Shown here in pieces: positions 38,301 to 52,100 of a stretch of DNA of 64,000 nucleotides. The first letter of the stretch is position 1. Each line of letters starts with the position of its first letter. The notes beneath the pieces were generated by a model. The model was not told where the DNA came from. It was given only the letters and a program-made list of their open reading frames with translations, and made no database searches. The DNA comes from Rhabdophis nuchalis (Eukaryota; Chordata; Lepidosauria; Squamata; Natricidae), in NCBI GenBank assembly GCA_039707465.1, contig CM077643.1:64234605-64298604 (forward strand), given 5' to 3'. The position numbers and the translations under genes are program-made.

Positions 38301-40050
38301 TGTATAAATAAGGACAAGCTATAATTTGAGGCCAAGCCAAGCTTACCTTCAGATCTGTGATAACTAATAGCTCCTTTATGAACTTTTTAAAATTAATAGT
38401 GCATCACACAGGAAAAAATTCATGCTTAATGTAAAATAAGCAAGCAAGCAAACAGGACTATGGTCACTGGGCCCAGGAATATGATATGCTATATTATGGC
38501 CTAAATTAGTTTATGTAAATTAACCTGTTGGCTTCAGAAAGGTTTTGAAATCTGGTTATCCCCCTGGGCATTGGCCCAGGAAGAGTACAGCTCCATGAAG
38601 AGTGAAGTATAAATAGGAGCCAGGGCACCTGATTACCAATTGCTTGGGGGTTTTTTATTTTAAAAAATTGGATTGCTTTTTATTGTAAGCCACCTAGAGT
38701 TGAGAGAAGAATCTTCTTCATCAGGTTTATGACCATATTTGGTTTGAATCATCATAGAGTTTCCCTTGCATTATTATGCTTATTCAGGTCCAAACAAACT
38801 TTTTAAACCTTGGCTGAATTATGCATTTTCATAATGGAAAAAAACCCACTGCAAATGGGAACTTCTAAGGAAGAAATGACAAACTGAAGACAGAGCTGAC
38901 AACCGTCATGGAAGAACTAACAAGTAGACTGTCTTCAGAATTCCTCTTTGAACAGAGAAGACCCAGAAGTGCTCCATATGGTATTCCTTGTGAGGAGAAC
39001 AGACAGTAGTCTCTGGGTAGGTTTGCAGCTCTCAAACCAAGTTAGGGCTTTCCAAATGATTCACAAGCTTACTTTTCTAACCACTTTTAGAAATTGGTTG
39101 TTAACTAAGCTATTAGGAACCTTTGGAGCAACCAGTTTTACAGCATCAGTCTTCCCAAAAGACATTTTAAATCCAAGTTTAAGGACTTATTTTTTTTATG
39201 AAAATTCTTTTGAAATTAACAGCAAAAGGTGATTAGCACTATGATTTTGGATTGGAAACAACATTTTTCAATTAATTATAAGACTCCTTCCTGTGGGAAA
39301 ATTCTTTGGTTTTGAAGTTTCTTGAAACATGATACGATTTGAATATTGGACACTAGAGGGAACCTGAAAAAAGATTACAATTAAAAAAAACACTTAAATT
39401 TGACTTCCGAATAAAGATTGGAGCAAACTTATTTTAACATTGGACATACTGAAGGATATTTTTGAACAATGGACCCAGAAGTTAATATTAACAGTGTCTG
39501 CCTCTATAAAGAGACTGTTTTAATGTGATGGAAGAGGAACAAATTTTATTGGGCGAGACTGACATTACAAAGTTCAAGGCTACAAAAACGGTACAGAAAA
39601 AGATACTATATTGAATATGCAAATGAAAATGGTTGATGTCCTAATAATGATCAGGGACATACAAATAACAAACCAGTGGCCTGGATAACTTTCCAATACT
39701 TTAGCAACCATTCAAATTTACAACTGCGCTGGAAAAAAATGACTTACAACCGGTCTTTGCACTTATCACCGTCTAAAGATTTGGGAAACGGACTAAAAAA
39801 GAAGACGGCATCTATTGCGAAAGTATTTTTTTTTTTAAAATCGTACTGGAACAGAATAAAATGTGCTCTTACTGTTCATAAGCACTGATGAAATTACAAA
39901 GGAGGGGCAGCCACAAATATTTCTGGATACCTTATAGTCCTGTTAAATATTTCACATTTGTCTACACGGGGAAAAGGTCTAAGATCTATCATCAAAGAAT
40001 AGGAATGCAGTTGCATATCGAGCTGGGGATTAGCCACGCGTAAAATGGAT
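35372..40050 (+). other. ATXN3 downstream / TRIP11 upstream interval
   Basis: Mostly AT-rich, no gene seen. At 36225-36365 on the minus strand tatagctcaatggcagagc is box A-like and marks an old tRNA-derived SINE. About 38030-38280 and 38560-38700 contain weak LINE-3'-like wording (ggagatgggcaggataaaa; attgtaagccacctagag). 38.9-39.9 kb has no identifiable coding sequence. Confidence 0.4.
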
Positions 40051-40051
40051 T

Positions 40052-40534
40052 TCCAAAAAGCGCCTGCGCCGGCCAAATTTTTGGAAGGACTGGGGGGTGG
40101 GCGCGGGGGGTGGGGTAAAGCCAGGTGAAACTAAACTACCTTCGCGGTCCTCCTCACGCTGAGAGCGCGCAACCTTTCCGCCCTCCAGCGTCCCGTCGAC
40201 CTTTGTTTCTTGAGACGCCAACAGGGCACTCTACCCTGTGGTGCTCTATGATGAGCTGGAGGTGTCATGGCGGCCGTTGAGGTGGCAGCTCGATATGGAG
40301 GCCTTACAGCTGAATGAACAACCCCGGTCGTGACGGCTGGCCGGTAAAAATCCTACGATAAGAGCTTTTTTTAGACCCCCAAAAGCCACCGGCAGCTTGT
40401 TGCTCTGCTTGAAGCGGCTAAACCGAAGGGACGCACCCGACTTGGGTGGGGAAAAGCGGCGTCGGAGACTCCAGCTGATTGTTATTGTCGTGCTTCCTCT
40501 CTTTCCCCGAGGACTGTGTTGAGCCTGGACTGGG
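40052..40534 (+). promoter_or_regulatory. TRIP11: TRIP11 promoter and 5' UTR, CpG-rich
   Basis: GC-rich block before the TRIP11 ATG. An NRF1-like GCGCCTGCGCC lies at 40060-40070. A G-quadruplex-capable run (four G-runs, 40092-40115) follows. ATGGCGGCCG at about 40267 is a YY1-type match. No TATA box. The long minus-strand frame here (40246-40758) is a composition artefact. Confidence 0.65.
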
Positions 40535-40676
40535 ATGTCGTCGTGGCTGGGGGGCCTCGGTGCGGGTTTCGGCCAGTCCCTGGTGGGACAGGTCGGAGGC
40601 AGCTTGTCGACACTGACTGGGCAAATCTCCAGCTTCACCAAGGATATGCTGTTAGAAGGGACGGAAGAGGTGGGAG
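40535..40676 (+). CDS. TRIP11: TRIP11 exon 1 coding part (residues 1-47, ALPS motif)
   Basis: It begins [16 protein letters not shown] and ends EGTEEVG before donor G|GTAAGA. Few charged residues and many Ser/Thr/Gly on the polar face are typical of ALPS helices. Reading past the donor gives a false 77-residue frame. Confidence 0.95.
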
Positions 40677-43600
40677 GTAAGAAACGGCGGCGATGGGGAT
40701 GGTGGGTGGGTGGGTTAGGGTTAGGATCAAGCAGCAAAGACTCAGAAGGCCAGGACATGACAGGTTAGAGGTTTTCGGACTGGGCAATGGGGATTCTTCC
40801 CCCCCAAAATTCTCTAATGAGATTGTGGAGATATTCTCTGTAAATATTAACCTGTGTCCTGCAGGTGGAGAATGGTGGCATATGTTTCATCATGTGGGAA
40901 AAACAAGGAAGAGTTGGACCAAGTACTTCTGTAAGAGAGGAAGGCAGTTGTTTTGAACATAGGATGTTTTCTTTTTTAATTCAATCTCTGTCTCTTAAAC
41001 AATAACAACTCTGAACGGCAAACAAGCAAGCATAAGAATATCTCCCACCTGGTAGACTACAAAGAACTTGGGACTGCAACTTTCATTATATATTTAAAAT
41101 ATTTATATACTTGACTTATATCAAACTCTGGGTGTCTCTCAGTCAACAATTAAAGCAACGTAATACATATATGAATTAAAACTATCCCAGCACTTTAAGG
41201 AAGGTTGAGAGGGTGAAGACTGCCACGGAAAAGGCATACATCCTAGATCCATAAGATGGCAATATTTAAGGAAAGGGACTAGGAAAATGCCCACCCTATC
41301 TTGTCTAGTAGGGAGTGGCAGTCCTGCAGATAACCTGACCTCATCCCATATAAGCTTTTAAAGGTAATAAGCAGCATCTTGACTTGCACCCAGAAGGAAA
41401 CGGGAAGTCATTGCAGCTCACACAACAAAGGTCTCATATGGGTAAACCTAGGGGCACTGATAACTGCATGCACCACCGTTTTCTGGACCAGGTGTAGCTT
41501 CTGGGAAGTCTTCAAGTGCAGCCACATGTACAGCATGTTGTAATAATCCATATGGGAAGTGGTGAAGGCCTTACAGCCCAGGAAAGGATGCAGTTGGCAC
41601 ACCAGATGAATCTGAACAAAGACACCCCCCTACCCCCCAGGATAGCAAGCTATATAACAACAGATGGGATAAAAGAGAAAGAAAATACCAAAGTCCAAGA
41701 CCCATATTATAAGTATTATTAATGTATTACATTCATATAAAACAACAGCGTTCCATAATTCCTGTACAGATTAGTGTTTACTTCCATATGGATTACTTTT
41801 CTTTTAAGAAAAGCTGCTAATTAATATACACAGTATACAGGTTATAGGGGGCCTTGGCGGGGAGGGTGTAGTGTCCAGAACTGGGGAGGGGGTGAAGGTC
41901 TGTCCAAAAGAGGGTTATTCCATCAGTACTGTGAGTGGGAGGGGCACATATGGTGGGAGCTGAGGGCCATATCATGTAAGGGGAGGGCGCACTCACTGTC
42001 TTGGAGCGGTGGCGCGCTCCGGCCCAGGGGGTTTAGGATCTCAGGGCCTGGGTCTTCGGCTGATACTATGTAACGCCAGGTCCGCGGTCAATAAAGCCCC
42101 CCTCATTCATGATCTAGTTTTGGAGGGGGGTGTATTACGGAGACCTGGTTGGGTGAAGAGGGGGGGTGCCCCTTGTTGAAATGTGCCCACTGGGTTACCG
42201 TGCATTTCATCAGCCAAGAGCCCAAGGTCGGGGTGGGGGGGGTTGGCGGTTGTTATAAAGGAGAGTCTTGATCTGAGGGAGACCACTGTGCCTCAGATAG
42301 CTGGATGTGAGTCCCTCTGTGTGAAGTGGGGTCGTGAGAGGCAGTTGGGCCTGTTGATTGTATACCTGGCTCCCTGCTACATATCAACGGCCCTACCCGA
42401 GCTTCTCAACGTGATAGCCGAGGTGGCGGTTGGCACCCCCAGGCTGCTAGTCATGGGGGATTTCAACTTGCCATCGGTCGGTGAGACGTCTGAGATGGCC
42501 CGGGAGTTCATGGCTTCCATGACGGCCATGGACCTGACCCAGTTAATTCATGACCCCACCCACATTGGAGGACACACTCTGGATCTAGCTTTTGTCTCTG
42601 GCCAGTGGTTGAGTGATTTCGGTTTAGGGGAAATAGTCATCAAACCCTTGTCATGGTCAGATCACTCCCTCCTTCGACTTGACTTTCCAACCGCTGCACC
42701 CCATCGCAGGGAGGCAGAACCGGAATTGGTGAGATGGTTCCGCCCCAGGCGCCTGATGGACCCTGAGAGGTTCCAGATGGAGCTTGGGCCGATACCTGAG
42801 ATCCTGACCCACGACTCGACTGAAGACCTGGTGGCCGCCTGGAACAGTGCGGCCACAGGGGCTTTGGACCGTGTCGTGCCTTTGCGGCCTCTTACCTGGC
42901 GCCGAACTCTCGTGGCTCCTTGGTTCTCTGAGGAGCTGAGGGTGATGAAGCGTCGGAAGAGATGCCTAGAGAGCGGCTGGAGGGCCACCCGCTCCGAGTC
43001 TGACCGGACACTGGTAAGGTCTTATTTAAAGACCTACCTGGTGGCGATAAGGGCAGTGAAACGCAACTATTTCTCCGCTCTTGTCACGTCTGCAGATAAC
43101 CGCCCAGCCGCCCTGTTTAGGGTGACCTGCTCCCTTCTCCATCTGGAAGCGCGGGATGTTCCCCTGCAGGGTTGAGCGGAAGATTTTGGGTGTTATCTGC
43201 ATGATAAAATCGAACAGATTCGGGACGGGTTGGCTTCCAACTGGATTAGTTCAGACGGGTTGACTGAGGCAGGTCCTGAGAATGTTACCTGGGAGGAGTT
43301 CGATCCTGTGACTCCTGAGGACATGGACAGGATATTGGGGCAGCTGAATGCCACCACGTTTATTGGACCCATGTCCCTCCTGGTTGGTACTGGCCTCCCG
43401 GGAGGTTACACGAGGCTGGCTCCAGGGAATTGTCAACGCTTCTCTGAGTGAGGGGTTTTTGCCGGCCGCCTTGAAAGAGGCGGTGGTGAGACCCCTCCTC
43501 AAGAAGCCATCTCTGGATCCGGCTGTTCTGGCCAACTATCGTCCTGTCTCCAACCTTTGATTTATTGTGAAGGTTGTTGAGAGTGTGGTGGCGCGGCAGC

Positions 43601-45024
43601 TCCCTCAGCACCTGGATGAAGCTGTCTATCTGGACTTGCACCAGTCCGGCTTTCGGCCCGGGTACAGCACAGAGACAGCATTGGTCGCGTTGGTCAATGA
43701 TCTCTGGAGGGCTCGGGATAGGGGCTGTTCCTCTATCCTGGTCCTGTTAGATCTCTCAGTGGCTTTTGATACCATCGACCATGGTATAATGCTGCACTGG
43801 TTGGAGGGGTTAGGGGTAGGGGGCACCATTCTAAGGTGGTTCTCCTATCTCTCTGATTGGTCGCAGTTTGTGTTGGCAGGGGGGCAGAGGTCGACTTCGA
43901 GGTGCCTCCCTTGTCGGGTTCCACAGGGGTTGGTCCTCTCGCCCCTCCTGTTCAACATCTATGTGAAGCTGTTGGGTGAGATCATCCGTGGCTTTGGGGT
44001 AGAGTTCCATCAGTACGCTGATGATACTCAGCTGTACATCTCTACCCCGGACCACCCCAACGATGCCGTGGAAGTGATGTCCTGATGTCTGGAGGCCGTG
44101 CGAGTCTGGATGGGGAGGAACAGGCTTCGACTCAACACATTCAAGACCGAGTGGCTGTGGCTTCCGGCGTCACGGTATAGCCAGTTGACGCCATCTCTGG
44201 CTATTGGGGGCGAATCATTGGCCCCACAGAGAGGGCTCGCAACTTGGGTATCCTCCTGGACTCTCGGCTGTCTTTAGAAGAGCACATGACGGCCGTGGCC
44301 AGGGGGGCTTTCTATCAGGTTCGCCTGATACGCCAGTTGCGTCCCTTTCTGGATCGTGACGCCTTACGCACTGTCACTCAACCTCTCGTCACCTCCCGCC
44401 TGGACTACTGTAATGCTCTCTACATGGGGCTTCCCTTGAGAGGCACCCGGAGGCTCCAGTTAGTTCAGAATGTGGCCGCACGGGGGATTTTGGGAGCATC
44501 TAGACACTCCCATGTGACACCTCTCCTGCGTGAGCTGCACTGGCTGCCTGTGGCTTTCCGGGTGCGCTTCAAGATACTAGTGACCACCTTTAAAGTGCTC
44601 CATGGCAAGGGACCTGGTTATCTGCAAGATCGCCTCCTGCTGCCAAATACCTCCCACCGACCAGTTCGCTCCCACAGAGAGGGCCTACTCAGGGTGCTGT
44701 CGGCCAGACAATGTCGGCTGGTGACCCCCAGGGGGAGAGCCTTCTCTGTGGCAGCTCCTACCCTCTGGAATGACCTACCCCCTGAATTACGTACGATCTC
44801 AGACCTACGTCTCTTCCATCGGGCCCTGAAGACACATCTATTTCACGCAGCTGGCCTGTCATAGCTTTTAATTGGGTTTTAGTATTGGGTTTTAAATTGT
44901 GGGCCAAAGTATTTAATATATATTAATATGTTATTTTAACTTTTATATTTTCTGTTTTTACTGTGGCTGTTCACCGCCCTGAGTCCCGAGAGGGAGGAGG
45001 GCAGTATATAAATTAATTAATTAA

Positions 45025-45076
<52 letters not shown>

Positions 45077-48000
45077 AAAATAATAAATAATAAATAATAA
45101 ATAATAAATAATAAATAATAAATAATAAATAATAAATAATAAATAATAAATAATAAATAATAAATAAATAAATAATAAATAAATAAATAATAATAAATAA
45201 ATAAATGAATAAATAAAATTAAATAATAAATAAATAATAGAATAGATTCTATTGTCCTTTTTAGGATCCCAAGAAAAGGCCATAGGTATACAAGGTAACT
45301 GTCGCAAAGTAATTTCTTGAAACTAAAAAAATAATAGGTTCTTTCTGTGCCTCATTATTTGTATAGTACTCATTCTTTTCTTGCATGGAAGTGGCCTTCC
45401 CAACAATCATATATTAATAAAGTCACCGCTAAGATATCATAATTTGATGTAAAAGTTCTTTATTTTATTCTGAAGAAATAAAGTTGGTTGGGAGGGCTTA
45501 TATAGCCTTCTGTCTTATCTGCTTTGGGCTTATTTTGATAGTTGTCACTGTAGGGAGATGTTTTTTCTATACTCTGAGTGTCACAAATATGATGCTAAAC
45601 AAGAAAAACAGTCTGGATGAATTTGTAAGCCAAAGAGGCAGACCAGATGATTGGCATTATACTTCCAGATTTGAAATTAATCTGGCAGATTGATTCGAAA
45701 GGACCCCAGTAAACAAATTGAAGCTTTATTGATGGATTATATGGTCTTAAGTTTGTTTCCTCTCTTTGCAAATATATAGATAGATTTTCTTCAGGATGGT
45801 CTTCTCTTCAGTCTGGCCTTTTAAAGTTTCTCAGTGATGTATTCATCGCTATTGTAATCAACCCCATCCTTCTTATTTCTAGTTACTCTTTTAGCCTCTT
45901 TCTTCTTCTTTTCCCAATTTTATGGACTTATCTGGGAATATGGGTCTTTGCATAATGCATCCAAATTCTTACAGCTTGAACCTGGTCATTTACACCTTGA
46001 CTAAGAATTCTGATTTATTCCCTGGTCCATTTGTTTGTTTTCATTGCTATTTATTGTTTTTCCAACACCAAAGTTTAGTGTTCTTTCTATTCTGCTTCTT
46101 CAAAGGTCAATCTTTCACATCTATGGAATGTCACAAGAAAAACCATTGTTTGCATGATTCTAATCTTTATAGATAATGATATGTTATAACATCTGATTAT
46201 CTTTTACAAAGTTTATTTGGAAAATATAATCAGATTTTTATTTTTTATTTTATTCTATTAAATTTATACCCCGCCCTTCTCCTTGTTAGGACCCAGGGCG
46301 GCGCACAGGCATTATTAAAACCACAAAATACAATAAATATCAGTTAAAATATATTAAATTAGTTAACCCGTGCTAAAACCCATGCTAAAACCTTCCCAAA
46401 TTATAATTTCTATTTTAAAAAGTCAGAAATGGGGGGCTTTCCTAGGCCGGCTTGCTGAAATAAATACGTCTTAAGACGTTGGCGGAAGAGGCGGAGGTCC
46501 GAGAAGGTCGGGGGGTAGGTCATTCCAGAGGGCCGGGCCCGCCACAGAGAAGGCCCTTCCCCTGGGTGTCGCCAACCGGCATTGCCCCACCGATGGCACC
46601 CGGAGAAGACCCTCTCTGTGGGAGCGGATCGGACGAAGGGATGTATGGGGCAGGAGGCGGTCTCGTATATAGCTAGATGCTGTATATTTCATTTATACCC
46701 CACTAAGTGCAGCTTGCAGTGTATTTTTTGGCTGATAGTTCCTTTACTGTAGAGAGTTGATCCTAAAACAGAAAATATCCACTATTTCTATGTCTTCATT
46801 GTCAGTTTTAAGGCTGTTTACTGAACCTATTGACATGGCCTTTTTAATTAACCACAGACGTAGTTTTTCGCTATTTTATTACTAGATCTTGTAAATAATT
46901 TGCATGTTAATAATAATAATAATAATTAAACTTGTATGCCACCCAACTCTCAATGACTCGGTGGCTGTGCAATTATCTAAATTATGTTAACCTCATGGGG
47001 CAGATTGTTCATGTTTCTTCCATTTTAAAACTATGCTCATCGTTTCCAATTCATCTCCCTTCGGTATACAATATACAGGTAGTCCTCGCCATATGATCAA
47101 TATTGGGGCAAAACAGAACATTTGTTGTTAAGCAGGGCGGTCATTAAGTTAGGTATCATACGATTGCATCTGATTTTATAAACATTTTTGCCATGGTCAC
47201 AAAGCACGAGATCACATGACTGTGTCTTACAGCCTCCTGACAGTTTCCCTGTTGACTTTTCTTGTCAGAAACCAGCTGGGAACGTTGCAAATGGTGATCA
47301 TGTGACCCTGGGACACTGCAAACATCATAAATACCTGCTAGTTGTTAAGCATCCAGATGGTGTTCAGGGGACCACAGCAGTGCTGTGATGGTTCTAAGTA
47401 CAAGGATTGGTCATAAGTTGCTTTTTTTTAGTGCTGTTGTAACTTTGAATAGTCACTAAATGAATGATCATAAGGCAAGGACTACCTTTATTCACCTAGC
47501 TTGAATAAATAAGGAAAGTAGGCAGTCTTTCTTATTACTTTACCATTTTATCACACCAGAGCCAGTCTGTTTTGCCATGTTCTGTTTGCCTTGTGGCTAT
47601 CTGTCCTGCACATAGATTTGGCACAAGGACAGTATAATATTCTGGGATTTCCTTTTTCTTAAGGACATTCTCAGAGCTGATGCAACTCAAAGGTTTTGTG
47701 TAGTAAGTAAAGCGTATTTGGCTAGTTTTGAGGATTTTTGGCTTTCTCATTTATCCAGCATGTCTCAGCAATAATGTATCTTCTTCCTCAGTCTTTTCTA
47801 AAGCCAGTTTGAATGTCTAATATTTCCCTTTACCTAGAGGACTCAAATCTACCATGTTTCCCTGAAAATAAGACCTCCCAGATAATAAGCCTAACCAGGC
47901 TTTTGAGCGCATGCACCAAAAATAAGCCCTCCCCAAAAATATTGCAACCCAGCAGCAGCCATGAGTTGACCACCACGCTCGCCGCCTCCTGCACCTCAAA

Positions 48001-49144
48001 AATAATAAGACCTCCCCGAAAATAAGGCCAAGTGCTTATTTTGGGGGTCTTATTTTCAGGGAAACATGGTACATTGGATGAGCCTAAGTATTATATTTCT
48101 CTAGCATGAGAAATTATGGACATTATGCAATAGTTTGTACAGTCTGTTAGATCTCAGTTCTTTGCTATTGTATGTAGCCTGGTCTCTTCCAATTTTTGGC
48201 CACTGTGGCTTTGCCAACTGAAAATCCAGTTGAAATTAGCCAGATATACAGTATCCAGATGCACCTGGAATTGTGAAGCTGCTAAATTCTCAGTTGCTTT
48301 TGTGAAATGGGATGCTTGAAACTGACTTATAATTGCTCAATCTTCTGATGCAAGGAAATGTTTCTTCCAGAGTAAACTTATAACTGGCTTTTTAAAAACA
48401 GGATGGAATATACCTCGCCTCATCTAAAGGAGATACACAGTAGATCATCTGGGTTGAGTCTTGCCTAACTGATTTAGTCATTCAATCCTATAGTTAGAAG
48501 GGGCCATTTAGGCTGTTGTGTCTAACATCTGTTCAATGCAGGAATACCAGATGGATTGCAGTCTAGCCTTTTGTTGAGCAAAAGGAAGAGGAACTTGTGA
48601 AAGAGGAGCCTGGCGCTTTGTTGGATATTTGGTTCCACTGTCACACTGTTCTTACTGTTAGGCTGATTTTTTAAATGTATAGTAAAGTTTCTGTGTTTGA
48701 ACTTTGGAATGGGAAAGAACAATTCTTGATCTTATGTATGACATCCTTGGGATTTGAACAGCGCTATTGTATTCCCCCATTTGGATATATTTTTCTAGAT
48801 TAAACTTGCTCATCTCTTTTCATAGGACTTAGTTTCTAGTCCCCTAATCATTTATATTGATTGGTCTGAACCTATAGTAATTTTTGCTGACTTCTGTTCA
48901 AAGAGTGCAGGACTCAAGGGTGGAAATCTGATGAACAAAAGATACAATTGAATAACTACTTATTGTGGGTTCCACAATTCTATTTCTTTTGGTGCATTTG
49001 CATTTTTGGAGCCACATCCCACTGTTGACTTAATGTTGAAATGTAAAGGCAGATCCGATCAATGTTATCTGCAAAAGATATTAAAAATCATTTAAAGTGA
49101 GGCACTTTCATCTCCCTAGAATTAAACAGAAATCCCATGTAATG

Positions 49145-49176
<32 letters not shown>

Positions 49177-52100
49177 TGAGAATGAGAATATATAATATCT
49201 TCATCTTATTTCCCTTCCTGCTCTTTTCAGGTGCTGCAGTTGATTTTCCTGCGTCTGACAATAGTCTGAGACATGTAGAAAGCCTTCCTTCCACACTGAG
49301 ATCAGAGGTAGGATGCTATTTCTGAAAAACAAACAGAAGCAAATAAAAAAAATACATATTTGTTCTTGTGTTTGGGAGTCAGGCCTAGTATGAACTCTGG
49401 GTTAAATTAGTTTTAGGCTCTTGCTTATTAATGTTTCAATGCATTTTTCTCTAGAATGACAGGTTGAAAAAGTTTTGTAATGACCTTGAAGAAAAGAACG
49501 AAGTAGCAGAGCTTCAGATAAAACAAAAATCTATAGATTACCGCAATCAGCTACAGCAGAAAGAGGTAAATAATGGCTCAAACTAGTTGAACAACATTTA
49601 ATTTTGTGACTTGATGTACTTAATAGGATGGCACCCTATTTTATAAAGACAGGCATGAAACATGGCTGTTTGTTGTAAATATGTGTTATGTGGCATCAAA
49701 CTTTTCTACAAGTCATACTTTATCTTGAATCTTAAGAATTGGCATAACAAGGTATTCTTTATATTGTCTTTATATTGTTCTACTTATGTTTAAGGAAGTT
49801 TATGTTTCATTAGTAATAGATTTTAAAAAAAAAACAGGAATAGCTACTGTTTTTTATGAAGTCTGGAATTAGTTCAAGGAGATTGCTGAAATTTTTCTGG
49901 AGTATTCAACCCTAGAAATATGGTATATAGATATGTAGAAATCAGTACAGCATAGAATTTGTTCAATAGCTAATAGGCGGTATTCTGGGAGGCAGATCCA
50001 ACCACCAATCAGCTGCTCGTGCTAATTCCGGCTGTGCTGAAGCTGACCAGGCTGTTTGCTCTTTGCTGTAAGGAGGCAAATTACTGGGAGACAGAGCCAG
50101 ACTTTTTTCCTCCTTGTTTCCTCCCCAAAAGCTAGGTGCATCTTACAGTCTGGAACATTTTCATGGAGGCATTATTGTAGGATTCTGGTAAAAAAATAAT
50201 CACGTAAGTGGTACTAGTCAGCAGCCTTTTCTTGATATTATTTATATAAGATTGCTGTATGGTTGCTGGAATTGGGTATGTCTAGTCTGATGAAAAGAAG
50301 GACTAGGAGTGACATGATAACCAATTCCATTGTATACATGATGTACAATGACAATAAAGGCTTTGAACTATGATAGCAGTCTTCCACTATCTCAGGGGCT
50401 GCCACAAAGAAGAGGGAGTCTATTCTCCAAAGCACCTGAGGGTAGGACAAGAAGCAATGGGGGCAAACTAATCAAGGAGAGAAGCAATCTAGAACTAAGG
50501 AGAAATTTCCTGACAGTTAGAACAATTAATCAGTGTAAAACTTGCCTCCAGAGGTTGTGAATGCTCCATCACTGGAAGTTTTTAAAAAGAGTTTGGATAA
50601 CCATTTGTCTGAAGTGGTTTCCTGCCTAAGGAGGGGGTTGGACTAGAAGACCTCCAAGGTCATTTCCAACTCTGTTATTCTATTCTATTATGAACAAGAT
50701 AAGTAAAAGTGGGCTTGATTAGTTTTCAGATGGGAGATAATTAATCCTATCCTGGGAAGCCAGAAATAAAAGTCTCAAAAGTGTAGTGGATCACCACTGC
50801 TATGTTGTTGACAAAAAATGACAAGGATATATATGCCCATGCAATTGAAAAAGTTGGCCTTAACTTAAGGGGTTCTTCTTAGAATAATGAAACAAGAGAA
50901 AAAGGTACAATTAATGAAATATTTTGATGCATTAAGGATAATTTTAGTAGCTGTTAGCTAAATTAAACAATATTTAAAAGAGAAATTAAAATTAAAAGTC
51001 GCAGTTAATGTTGGATTGAACATTTTCTTTACTGAAATGTACATGTCTTGATCTAGGTGGAAATCAGTCATCTTAAAGCCAGGCAGAATGCTTTACAGGA
51101 GCAACTACAGAAAATGCAGTCAGCTGCTCAGTCATCACAGTTAAAACCAGTTGTTTCTCCATCAGCTTCTTTTGTTCCTGTTGTTAGACATCATTCTTCT
51201 GATTTTCATAGAGATGATATGGATTTTGGAGATGTGATCTGGTCTCAACAAGAAATAAACAGACTGTCCAGTGAAATTTCTAGGTTCGAATCTGAAGTTG
51301 AGCACTGGAAGCAGATTGCACAGGTGTGTCTCTTTTCAGAATAACGTAATATAGATTACATATATCAGGGGTGTCAAACTCAAGGCCGGGGGCCAGATCC
51401 GGCCCACAGTGAGGCCGGATTCAGCCTGCATGGCCATCCTGGAAACTATAAGGCGACAGGGAACGGAGCTGTTAGTGAAGGGGTGTGGCTGCTCTGGGGT
51501 GCTGGTTGAAGGTTTGGTATGGGTGGCCTGGCTGAAGGGCGCTCAGGTAAGCCAGGGTGGGGCATGTCCCCCCCCCCCCGCCTCGCTTTGTCCTCCACAC
51601 ACACATACCGCCTTGCTTCATTCTTCATTCTTCGTCACTTCTCCTTGCTTGCTGCCATAATCTAGCAGGAGGCTGAGCATGCACTGGTGTGGCGGCCACA
51701 AAGTGAGGTGGTGGGGAGTGGAGGACTAAGTATGGCAGGGGACGTGGAGCTAACCTGCATCTGCTTACCTGAGTGCCCCGCCAGCCAGGCACTGAAGCAC
51801 TGCAACTGCCGCTGCAAGGAGACAGAGGGAGGAGGGGGGCTCTCTAAACGGTGTGTGGGTACGAGAGAGAGATTGCAATCCCTGTTTCAGCCAGGGCACT
51901 CATGCTGCTGGCGGTGGCAGGAGCGGCAGGAGTCACCTGAGCAGCCATGATTTCCCCCCCTCCCCAACCAGCCAGCCCCACCTGACCTGCTCCCTGGGTC
52001 TTGCCATTCTTCTCCTCTTACTCCTCACTCAAGTAGCGGCGGGCTCTGCAGGACAGCAGAGCCTCTCATTTCTCCCCTGGAGCAATGAACCCCAGCTTCA

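Larger units (their letters stand above)
41820..45240 (+). mobile_element. Near full-length CR1/L2-type LINE with 225-bp microsatellite tail
   Basis: It contains an APE endonuclease (from about 42065, [12 protein letters not shown] and [14 protein letters not shown]), reverse transcriptase ([29 protein letters not shown]) and the C-terminal domain, in shifted frames. The 3' UTR block gagtcccgagagggaggagg precedes an (AAAT)/(AAT)n tract from 45012 to 45236. It lies sense in TRIP11 intron 1. Confidence 0.88.

Noticed and set aside
38900..39900. Possible unidentified gene or L1 remnant upstream of TRIP11
   Set aside because: Small frames only, no splice-consistent coding signal, and no recognisable domain.
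40246..40758. 170-codon minus-strand frame over TRIP11 exon 1
   Set aside because: It is antisense to the conserved TRIP11 start in a CpG-rich region. Its composition (Pro, Ser, Arg) is typical of a chance frame.
45017..45307. 96-codon minus-strand frame rich in Tyr, Leu, Ile and Phe
   Set aside because: It is translation of the AAAT/AAT microsatellite.
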